From: JARRQJ01 sp963761035
GTDB lineage: Bacteria; Pseudomonadota; Gammaproteobacteria; DRLM01
Assembly: GCA_963761035.1 (NCBI GenBank)
Contig: CAVXFH010000002.1
Coordinates: 2,046,001 to 2,110,000, forward strand
DNA length: 64,000 nucleotides
Reading direction: 5' to 3'
The notes under the pieces were generated by a model, which was not told the origin of the DNA, ran no database searches, and worked only from the letters and a program-made list of their open reading frames with translations. Position numbers and translations under genes: made by a program. Within the stretch, counting starts at the first letter, position 1, and each line of letters begins with the position of its first letter. Below are positions 34,634 through 42,308 of the stretch, one piece after another.

Positions 34634-35691
34634 TCGTTTGCGGCTTGGTTTTGGGGTCCGCCTTCAGCGGATGCGCCTCTTTTAGCGAAACGCCCCCGGC
34701 GGGGACGACCGCGCATGGGATAGTCGAGCCGAGCCCGCTTATCCCGGCTAACCCCTGGTTGTATCCCTTGGAAACTATCACCGGCGGTCTTATGGGGAAT
34801 GCCTTCGCCGGCAACGAATATCGCCGCCTGCAACGCCCGGTTGCCGTTGCGGTACGCGACCACGATATATATATCGTCGATGCCGGCCAGGAATTGCTTT
34901 TTCTCTATGACACGGTTAGTCGGCGTATGACCGTGATCAAAGATCTGCGCGGCATGGCGACGGCGGGGCCGAGGCCATTTATGTCTACTACGCCGGGCAC
35001 GAGCATCCAAAATGAATTACAGGCCGGGAGGGCGATCGATGTCACGGATATTTATGTGGCCGGGGACCGCTCGTATTATATCGCCGACGGCTTTGGCCAC
35101 CGAGTATTGCATTTCGACCGAAGCGGTCGCCTAATGCAGAGCTATCAAGATCCATTGAATCTCAACAGACCGGTGGCAATTTCCGTGGATGAAACTACCG
35201 GCGATGTCTATGTGGCGGACGGCCTGTTCGATCATATTCTGGTGTTCAACAGCGCGGGCGAACCCTGGCGCATGCTGGGGGATCGCGGTCAGGAAGACGG
35301 CAAATTTCTCAATATAACCGCTATGACCCGCGGTCCGGACGGTGTATATGTGACGGCGCGCTTGGGCGAGCGCGGTCAAGTCTTGAATCAGGATAACGGC
35401 CAGTTCATCTACGCCTTCCAGAAAGATACCCTGTCCTTTCCCAATGGCATCGCGGTCGGTCCGAATGGCCGAACCTATGTCAGTGATTTCTTGGATAATG
35501 GCATCAAGATATTTGAACATGGCCGCCTGGTGGCGACGGTCGGCGGAACCGGTGCTGCTCCGGGACGCTTCGAAGGCATAGCCGACCTGGCCCTAGAGAA
35601 CGGCTTCTTATATGTTGCCGACAGCCTCAACGGTCGTATCCAAGTATTTCGCACCACCACCGGCGCTCCGCCGGCAGGGAATACTCAGTAA
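34594..35691 (+). CDS. NHL-repeat beta-propeller lipoprotein A
   Basis: A 365-residue protein with a lipobox ending FSGC near residue 27. The body has about six NHL-type blades: repeated 'RPVAVAV-DHDIYIVDAG', 'RPVAISVDETTGDVYVADGLFDHI-VF', 'FPNGIAVGPNGRTYVSDF-DNGIKIF' and 'FEGIADLALENGFLYVADS-NGRIQVF'. NHL propellers bind proteins or polysaccharides; none has a catalytic signature here. The start overlaps the trihaem gene by 40 bp, and the next NHL gene starts one base after its stop. It is likely a structural subunit at the outer membrane. Confidence 0.9.
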   Translation: MPFNTTRISRLALIVCGLVLGSAFSGCASFSETPPAGTTAHGIVEPSPLIPANPWLYPLETITGGLMGNAFAGNEYRRLQRPVAVAVRDHDIYIVDAGQELLFLYDTVSRRMTVIKDLRGMATAGPRPFMSTTPGTSIQNELQAGRAIDVTDIYVAGDRSYYIADGFGHRVLHFDRSGRLMQSYQDPLNLNRPVAISVDETTGDVYVADGLFDHILVFNSAGEPWRMLGDRGQEDGKFLNITAMTRGPDGVYVTARLGERGQVLNQDNGQFIYAFQKDTLSFPNGIAVGPNGRTYVSDFLDNGIKIFEHGRLVATVGGTGAAPGRFEGIADLALENGFLYVADSLNGRIQVFRTTTGAPPAGNTQ

Positions 35692-35692
35692 T

Positions 35693-36769
35693 GTGGTCAT
35701 AGTTTCCCGTACCAACAATATTCTGTTGGGGCTAGGCCTCGCCTTGTTGATGGCGGGATGCGCCTCGACACCAACGGTATTGCGCTACCAGGTCGATGGC
35801 GCGGCGGCTACGGTATGGCCGGCGCCGCCGGAAATCCCCCGTTATCGCTATATAGGCGAGTTGACTGGAGAGGAGAATGTCCAGGCAACCGGAGAGAACG
35901 CGTTGGCGAGCGCCGGTACCCGGTTTTTCAAATGGTTGATAGGACTCACTTCCGCCAAACATACTCCCGTAATCCTGCAACGTCCGCAAGGCGTGATGGT
36001 GGATGATACCGGCCGGGTTTATGTCAGTGACGTCAGTCGGCAGGCGGTCTACGTCTTTGATGAAGCCGAGGGGAAGATGGCGGTGTGGGAGATGGCAACA
36101 GCCAAGGATCGGTTTCTAACCCCCATCGGCATCGCATCCGGCGCCAACGGTGAGATTCTGGTGGCGGATGCCCAGCGCGGCTATGTGACGCGTCTGGATC
36201 GGAATGGCCATCCGTTGCAGGTCATCGGCAAAGGAGAATTGTCCTGGCCCACCGGCGTGGCGCGGGATGCCGCCACCGGACATATCTACGTGGCGGAAAC
36301 ACATGGCCATGATATCAAGGTATATGATGATGCCGGTAAGTTGCTCCAAACCTTCGGCAAGCGGGGAGAAGCGCCCGGCGATTTCAATTCCCCCACCTTT
36401 CTTACCATTGCCGGCAATAAGCTCTATGTGACGGATACCCTCAATGCCCGCGTGCAGGTCTTGACCCTTGATGGCCAAGCCTTACAGACGGTGGGCCGGC
36501 GCGGTTTGTTCATGGGGGATATGCCGCGACCCAAGGGCGTCGCCGTAGATAATGAGGGCAACATCTATGTGGTAGAATCCTATTTTGATTATTTGTTAGT
36601 ATTCAATGCCGCAGGCCAGTTTCTAATGCCCATCGGCGGTACCGGCAGCGGGGTGGGGCAGTTTTATCAGCCGGGCGGGGTATGGGCAGACCAGCGCGAT
36701 AGGATATATATCGCAGACACTTTCAACGGACGGGTGGTCATTCTCCAGTTTCTGAAAGAGGGGTCATGA
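35693..36769 (+). CDS. NHL-repeat beta-propeller lipoprotein B
   Basis: A 358-residue protein. I chose GTG at 35693, which follows the previous stop by one base and gives a neat lipoprotein signal (LLMAGC, Cys near residue 21); any earlier start would add an unrelated 27-residue extension inside the previous gene. Six NHL-like blades include GVMVDDTGRVYVSDVSRQAVYVFD, IASGANGEILVADA and GVAVDNEGNIYVVESYFDYLLVF, ending GGVWADQRDRIYIADTFNGRVVIL. It is a distant paralogue of NHL protein A. The next gene overlaps as ATGA. Confidence 0.9.
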   Translation: MVIVSRTNNILLGLGLALLMAGCASTPTVLRYQVDGAAATVWPAPPEIPRYRYIGELTGEENVQATGENALASAGTRFFKWLIGLTSAKHTPVILQRPQGVMVDDTGRVYVSDVSRQAVYVFDEAEGKMAVWEMATAKDRFLTPIGIASGANGEILVADAQRGYVTRLDRNGHPLQVIGKGELSWPTGVARDAATGHIYVAETHGHDIKVYDDAGKLLQTFGKRGEAPGDFNSPTFLTIAGNKLYVTDTLNARVQVLTLDGQALQTVGRRGLFMGDMPRPKGVAVDNEGNIYVVESYFDYLLVFNAAGQFLMPIGGTGSGVGQFYQPGGVWADQRDRIYIADTFNGRVVILQFLKEGS

Positions 36770-39459
36770 AAAGAGATTTGCGCAACGGCCGGGCTCTCGC
36801 GTTGTTCGCGATTACACTGATGCTGTGCGCCTGGACGGCACAGGCCGAGCGTATTTCAGACATACGCAACACCAAACATAACTTTTCCGCCACGGTCATC
36901 CCGATCTTGCCCAACCAGGAATTCACCGGGCCGCAGCGTAATGCCGCCGCCGCCAGCGAGTCCCAGATTTGCGCGTTTTGCCATACTCCCCACGGCGCGA
37001 CCAAGGCCCCCAAGGCACCGCTTTGGAACCGCAATCTGTCCAAGTCCACATATAAACCCTATACGTCCAGTTCGCTGGATGCTGTCGATGTGGGTCAGCC
37101 GCGCGGCAAATCCAAACTCTGTCTTTCCTGCCACGACGGAACCCTGGCGCTGGGTGAAGTCAATGTGCTTAATCGTGTCGAATTCCCCAGGGTGCAATTT
37201 ACCGGGCCGGGGATCGGACCCGGAGGTACCATACCCCAGGGTCTCGGTCCAACCACCGGCTTTACCCGGGATTTGGGCGTGGATCTCACCAACGATCATC
37301 CCATTTCGTTTACCTACGACAGCGCCCAGGCCGCGCGTGACGGCGAACTTTACGATCCCACTGTCGTGACGCAGGTTCATAATAGGGTGCGCGGCGAGAA
37401 AGCGCCGACCCTGCCGTTGGAAGAGAACCGCGTAGAGTGTATCTCCTGCCACGATCCCCACATCCGCGATACCTCCAATGAGAACATCAAATTCCTGCGC
37501 GTGAACCGCTTCCAGAAATCGGACCCGGTGGCGGGTTCGTTCGATGCCAATCGCGATATCATCTGCCTGGCCTGCCACAACAAGGCAGGGTGGGTGAATT
37601 CGGCGCATGCCAACAGTAAAGTTGCCACTTACGACTATCAGGACGCGGCGGCGGATTTGCGCGAATTTCCGCGGGGGACACGCGTGTGGCAGGCGGCCTG
37701 TCTGAACTGCCACGATCCCCACACCGTACAGGGATCGCGGCGCATACTGCGGGAAGGCACCGATGGCCCCATCGCCGTTACCCCGGCCGGGGCCAAATAC
37801 CATGTGGGCGGCAATCCCGCCATCGAGGAAACCTGTTACGCCTGCCATTCGGCGGACGGCGATGTGTTGCGCAATCAATCCCAGCGCCCGGGTTTCGGCG
37901 TTCCCGATATCAAGACCGATTTTACGACCCTGGCGCGGCACATGCCCATCGCCAATACCGATCAGGCTGCGGGCAAGGAAGTGCACGATATCGGCACAGC
38001 CAAAACTTTTGCACAAAACGGCAAGGACTTTATGGAGGCACAGATCAATATGGGCAAGGGCGATCTCACCAACCGCCACGCCGAGTGCACCGACTGCCAC
38101 AATCCCCATCGCCTGATACGCAATCGTTTGTTTAATGACGACCCCACGGTGCCGGGGGAGGAAGGCACGCACAATCACACCGCGGCGCAGATCGCGGCTA
38201 CAGGCGGTATCCATACGAATCTTGCATCAGGCGTATTGCGCGGCGCCTTTGGCGTGGAACCCAGCGGCTGGCCGTCCACCGCGTTCGGCAGCGAGCCCCA
38301 GTTCTTCGAGGTCAAGCGCGGTGATCCCGGGGTAGGCGGCAGTACCGATGTGAATGCGCCCTACGTGACGCGTGAATATCAGATCTGTCTCAAGTGCCAT
38401 TCCAATTATGCCTTCAATACGCCACCCAATCTGGGCTCGTTCAAGGGCGGCACGCCGCCGGGCACCAATGCCCTGTTTCAATATACCAATGTGGGCATGG
38501 AGTATCAGTCCCCCGACGATCACAAGGGCGAGTTTGAGGGAGAGACGTCGCCGCCCACGCCGACCGGTGCGTTCGATTCGGATACCGGCGCGCCGGACAG
38601 CGTCGGCAGTTGCCAAATCAATGTGGGGACCACCACCGCGCCAATTCTCAGGCCCGGGTACCATGACAGTTTCGGCAATTGCGTCAATTTCAAGACCAAT
38701 AATCACCGGGGCTGGCATCCGGTAATCAAGGACACCGGCCGCACTACTGCGGAGCGCCACATCAGCAGCCCCAATCTATGGCGTTCGCCCTTCAATGCCG
38801 GCGTGGGCGTACAGACCATATATTGCACCGATTGCCACGGCTCCAACACCAATGTCGCCGATGGCGTGGTACCGGTTGGGGGTGTCAATGGAAATCCCTG
38901 GGGGCCGCACGGCTCGAACAACGATTTCCTGCTCAAGGGGCCGTGGAACGATCAGACCGGTACCAACCAGCCCGACGGCTTGTGTTTCCGCTGCCACAAT
39001 TACACGTATTACGGGATGTCGTTCCCGCCGGGATCGAATGACAGCGTAACGCTGCAAAGCGGTTTCCGCCGCGCGGGCGGCGGGGCGGCTTGCGTCGGCA
39101 CGCCCAATACCAATCTTCATACCGGCCATGCCATGCAAGGGGTGGTGCGCAATTTCCGTTGTACCTATTGCCACGTGTCGATACCGCATGGCTGGAAGAA
39201 CAAGAATTTCCTGGCCAACTTGAACGACGTCGGCCCGGAGGTGGGGCTGACGGCAGGGACGCAGGTACGTACTCCGAGTCCGCAACGTTATTACAAAGGA
39301 CCATACTACGACGGCGCGACGCTCAAGGTGCGGCACTTCCAGCACAGCGGCGAATGGACGCCCAACAGTTGCGGTTCAGCCGGCCCGCCGGGCAATGGCT
39401 TATCGGGCATCGCCTGGATGAACGGTTCCGGCGGCGAAACCTGCAATAACATCCCATGA
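36766..39459 (+). CDS. Eleven-haem exported c-type cytochrome
   Basis: An 897-residue protein with a signal peptide to about residue 27. Eleven CxxCH sites begin at 69, 119, 225, 267, 312, 357, 441, 541, 687, 740 and 799. Residues 35-273 copy the layout of the tetrahaem protein at 27889: NTKHN, FCHTPHGA, PLWNRNLS, CLSCHDGT, DLTNDHPIS, CISCHDPH and CLACHNK. The remaining seven sites are in CHDPH/CHNPH contexts typical of doubled-CxxCH cytochromes, with a spacing that opens out toward the C-terminus. No lipobox is visible, so it is secreted or held by partners. It may cap, nucleate or feed the tetrahaem polymer. Overlaps both neighbours as ATGA. Confidence 0.9.
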   Translation: MKRDLRNGRALALFAITLMLCAWTAQAERISDIRNTKHNFSATVIPILPNQEFTGPQRNAAAASESQICAFCHTPHGATKAPKAPLWNRNLSKSTYKPYTSSSLDAVDVGQPRGKSKLCLSCHDGTLALGEVNVLNRVEFPRVQFTGPGIGPGGTIPQGLGPTTGFTRDLGVDLTNDHPISFTYDSAQAARDGELYDPTVVTQVHNRVRGEKAPTLPLEENRVECISCHDPHIRDTSNENIKFLRVNRFQKSDPVAGSFDANRDIICLACHNKAGWVNSAHANSKVATYDYQDAAADLREFPRGTRVWQAACLNCHDPHTVQGSRRILREGTDGPIAVTPAGAKYHVGGNPAIEETCYACHSADGDVLRNQSQRPGFGVPDIKTDFTTLARHMPIANTDQAAGKEVHDIGTAKTFAQNGKDFMEAQINMGKGDLTNRHAECTDCHNPHRLIRNRLFNDDPTVPGEEGTHNHTAAQIAATGGIHTNLASGVLRGAFGVEPSGWPSTAFGSEPQFFEVKRGDPGVGGSTDVNAPYVTREYQICLKCHSNYAFNTPPNLGSFKGGTPPGTNALFQYTNVGMEYQSPDDHKGEFEGETSPPTPTGAFDSDTGAPDSVGSCQINVGTTTAPILRPGYHDSFGNCVNFKTNNHRGWHPVIKDTGRTTAERHISSPNLWRSPFNAGVGVQTIYCTDCHGSNTNVADGVVPVGGVNGNPWGPHGSNNDFLLKGPWNDQTGTNQPDGLCFRCHNYTYYGMSFPPGSNDSVTLQSGFRRAGGGAACVGTPNTNLHTGHAMQGVVRNFRCTYCHVSIPHGWKNKNFLANLNDVGPEVGLTAGTQVRTPSPQRYYKGPYYDGATLKVRHFQHSGEWTPNSCGSAGPPGNGLSGIAWMNGSGGETCNNIP

Positions 39460-40550
39460 GTTCCGCGCTCCATCGCCTTTCCTCGCTGCGCCTCACCTTG
39501 GCGGGAATGGTGATGTTGGCCATCGGCGCGGCGCTCAGCTACAACAACCCCGCTTCCACGCCTGTGTGGGTGCTGGTGGTTCCCATGGCCTTGCTGGCGA
39601 TCAATTTACTGGCGGCGATCATCGCCAATCCCCGTATCCATCGGCACGGCAGTTTGTTGGTTTTTCATCTTGCTTTACTCGGGGTAGTGATCCTGGCCGC
39701 GGCCGGGTGCCTGACTCGTTTCGAGGCCCATGTGGAAATGCTGGAGGGCACCGCCTTTTCCAAGGATGATCTTTTAAATAAGCGGCAGGGCCCTTTGCAC
39801 TCCAATCATCTCGATCAAGTATCCTTTGTCCAGGGACCCTATACCGTGGATTACGCGGCCGGCATGATGCGCGGGCCGACCCGCAGTCATGTGCAGGTAC
39901 CGGACGGACGCGGCGGCTGGAAATGGCGGGTCATCGGCGACGACAAACCGCTGGTGGTCGGCGGCTACCGTTTCTATACGTCGTTCAATAAAGGGTTTGC
40001 GCCGATACTCACTTGGATACCCGATCACGGCGCGCCCGAGACCGGTTCCGTGAACATGCCCGCCTATCCCTTGTTCAACTTCAAGCAAGACAACAGTTGG
40101 ACGCCGCCGGGCGGTTCGGAGATCAAGTTCTGGCTGCGCCTCAATACCGGCATGCAGGAAGACCAGGCTTGGGTGCTGGACGGCGACAAGGCCCACGGCA
40201 TATTGGTGGTCAATACCGACGGTGAACGCGTGGAGTTGAAACCTGGCGAAAGCGCGCGGGTGCCGGGCGGTAAACTGCGCTACGAGCGCTTGTCTTCCTG
40301 GATGGGTTACAAGATATTCTACGATCCCACCTTGCATTTGATGTTCGCCACGGCGATCATCGGCGTATTGGGGTTGTTCGCTCACTTTTGGCGAAAGTTT
40401 GGCAATTGGTCCGCCGTGACTGCCGTCCCGGATTCGAGCCTCGCCCAGCCCGCCGTTCGCAACGAAGGGGCGGCGCCCTCGATCCGCGTCCTGCCTCAGG
40501 GCGAGCAGCGCGAGATTGAAGGACGCATCCCAAGAGGGAACACCGCATGA
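39456..40550 (+). CDS. ResB/Ccs1-like cytochrome c biogenesis protein
   Basis: A 364-residue inner-membrane protein. Two or three N-terminal membrane helices (about 13-30, 36-58 and 66-86) precede a large periplasmic domain of about 215 residues and a last helix near 300-320 (HLMFATAIIGVLGLFAHFWRKFG). The pattern, including ITD-like FEAHVEMLEG and the late YKIFYDPTLHLMF, is that of a ResB/Ccs1 protein, the partner of CcsA in System II haem ligation. It is smaller than typical ResB (about 450 or more). It overlaps its neighbours and lies directly before a CcsA gene, so it probably serves the cytochromes of this cluster. Confidence 0.78.
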   Translation: MSSALHRLSSLRLTLAGMVMLAIGAALSYNNPASTPVWVLVVPMALLAINLLAAIIANPRIHRHGSLLVFHLALLGVVILAAAGCLTRFEAHVEMLEGTAFSKDDLLNKRQGPLHSNHLDQVSFVQGPYTVDYAAGMMRGPTRSHVQVPDGRGGWKWRVIGDDKPLVVGGYRFYTSFNKGFAPILTWIPDHGAPETGSVNMPAYPLFNFKQDNSWTPPGGSEIKFWLRLNTGMQEDQAWVLDGDKAHGILVVNTDGERVELKPGESARVPGGKLRYERLSSWMGYKIFYDPTLHLMFATAIIGVLGLFAHFWRKFGNWSAVTAVPDSSLAQPAVRNEGAAPSIRVLPQGEQREIEGRIPRGNTA

Positions 40551-41404
40551 ACGCACTCAACTCCACGGCGACGGAACTTCCCTGGCTCTGGGCCGGTCTC
40601 GGAGCCTATGCCTTGGCTACCGTTATCGCGATGCGCGGGGTGTGGATGCTCGGCGGCACCGCCGGCGCGGCCATCAACCGCTCCTATGAGAATCGTGTAT
40701 TTCTGTTTTTAGTGAGCGGCGTGCTGTTGTTGGCCGTCGCGTTGACCGAGCGGTGGACGCGCATCGGGCATGGGCCTTTCGTCAATCTCTTCGAATTGCT
40801 GATGAGCCAATTGTTCAGCCTGGGCGTGATCTTCAGCTTCGCCTATTGGCGCTTTCCCGTAATCCGTCCCGCCGCAGTAGTGGCGCTGCCCTTGATGTGG
40901 ATCCTGGGGATATGGATTTTATTGCTGCAACCCACCGCATTGCCGTTTCCGCCCACCTATTCCAATAATTGGCTGTGGGCCCATGTCGGCTTCGGCAAGA
41001 TCTTTCTTGGCTTTTGCATGATAGGTACGGCCTTGGCCGGCACCATACTATTGCGCGGCCAACCGCGACTGGCCGTATGGTTCCGACATATGCCCAGCGA
41101 TGCCGTCCTCGATCATTTCGCGTGGCGCTTCATGCTGCTGGCCTTCATTTTCCACAGCTTGATGCTGGTGGCTGGCGCGGTGTGGGCGCAGGATGCGTGG
41201 GGCCGCTACTGGTCGTGGGATGCGCTGGAGACGTCCTCGCTCCTGACCTGGCTGGCGCTGGGCGGCGCCATCCATGCCCGTCTGGCCTTTCGTGTTCCCA
41301 TTCGCGGCGGTGCCGTGTTCATCTGCATCGTCTTCGTTCTCGCCTTTCTCACCTACTTTGGCGCGCCCTTCTACAGTGAAGCCGCCCACAAAGGGGTGAT
41401 ATGA
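40547..41404 (+). CDS. CcsA/CcmC-type haem handling protein
   Basis: A 285-residue inner-membrane protein with about eight helices. The tryptophan-rich periplasmic motif WAQDAWGRYWSWDALETSSL (WWD domain) is diagnostic of CcsA/CcmC/CcmF haem-binding proteins. Conserved histidines that could bracket the haem are in AHVGFGK and FIFHSLM. With the ResB-like protein upstream it forms a System II-type haem ligase. The start overlaps the previous stop by four bases and the next gene overlaps its stop, so expression is coupled. Confidence 0.88.
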   Translation: MNALNSTATELPWLWAGLGAYALATVIAMRGVWMLGGTAGAAINRSYENRVFLFLVSGVLLLAVALTERWTRIGHGPFVNLFELLMSQLFSLGVIFSFAYWRFPVIRPAAVVALPLMWILGIWILLLQPTALPFPPTYSNNWLWAHVGFGKIFLGFCMIGTALAGTILLRGQPRLAVWFRHMPSDAVLDHFAWRFMLLAFIFHSLMLVAGAVWAQDAWGRYWSWDALETSSLLTWLALGGAIHARLAFRVPIRGGAVFICIVFVLAFLTYFGAPFYSEAAHKGVI

Positions 41405-42120
41405 GTACGGCGGTTCTGGGGCCATCTGCCTTGCGTCCCAACGAGCGCGTCACCGCGGTGGTTTCGGTAATACTGATGCTGGGCATCGCGGCGCTGCTGG
41501 TGGCGTTGAGCCGCAGTCCGGAGTTGGCCTCACTGGAATCGAAGACCAAGGTCGCGAAAATCGATCCCAACACCAATCCCAGCGCCCACGCCGCCCTTGC
41601 CCGCGAAAAAGAGGTTGCCCGGCGCTTTCAAGAAGCGGTGATGATGCTGCACGCCAAGCAGTACGACTTCGCGGCCACCGCCCTGCACCGCGTCATCGAA
41701 CTCGCGCCGCGCATGCCCGAGGCCTACGTCAACATGGGCTTTGCCCTGCTGGGGATGAAGAAATACAAGGCGGCCGCCGACTTTTTTAACGCCGCCATCG
41801 AGATCAGGCCCTATCAAGGCAACGCCTACTGGGGATTGGCGGTATCCCTGGAAGGGATGAACGATCTGCAAGGCGCCTTGGGCGCGATGCGCACCTATAT
41901 CCATCTGGCGCCTTCCGATCCCAACTCGCAGGATTATGTGCGCCGCGCCCGTTCCGCGATTTGGGAATGGGATAGCACCCTCAAGCGCGGACCCCTGCCG
42001 CCTGAGGAGGCCAAGTTTCTCACCGAGCGTGGTAAGGAATGGGCCGAGCGCAATAGCCCCGATCGCGATACCCCCGAGGCACCCCATCGTCAGGAATTGA
42101 TGGTGGCGCCGGTTCAGTAA
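41401..42120 (+). CDS. Membrane-anchored TPR protein, possible apocytochrome chaperone
   Basis: A 239-residue protein. One membrane helix at about 19-37 is followed by a periplasmic TPR array of about four repeats (EAYVNMGFALLGMKKYKAAADFFNAAIEIRP is the clearest, split across two helices). This architecture recalls CcmI or NrfG, TPR proteins that present apocytochromes to the haem ligase. It is the last gene of the packed unit and follows the ResB-CcsA pair as ATGA. The C-terminus (PDRDTPEAPH) is disordered. Confidence 0.78.
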   Translation: MSTAVLGPSALRPNERVTAVVSVILMLGIAALLVALSRSPELASLESKTKVAKIDPNTNPSAHAALAREKEVARRFQEAVMMLHAKQYDFAATALHRVIELAPRMPEAYVNMGFALLGMKKYKAAADFFNAAIEIRPYQGNAYWGLAVSLEGMNDLQGALGAMRTYIHLAPSDPNSQDYVRRARSAIWEWDSTLKRGPLPPEEAKFLTERGKEWAERNSPDRDTPEAPHRQELMVAPVQ

Positions 42121-42308
42121 GCGGGTGGCCATTTTACTGTCGCGGCGCCCCGCCGTGTATGCACGACCGAAAGCAATTTGTTAGCAATCTTCCGCTGGTT
42201 GAAACCGCAGGCTGATAACATCAACTCGCGCGCTTACAGCGATGTTGATCTAATAACCATGTAAAAGTGCTGGCATGGCATGAAGCCGCAATGGTGCCTA
42301 GGCACACT

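Noticed and set aside
36856..38214. Long minus-strand frame of 452 codons inside the 11-haem gene
   Set aside because: The plus strand encodes 11 regularly placed haem motifs and overlaps its neighbours correctly. The antisense frame is a by-product of GC-rich codon use.
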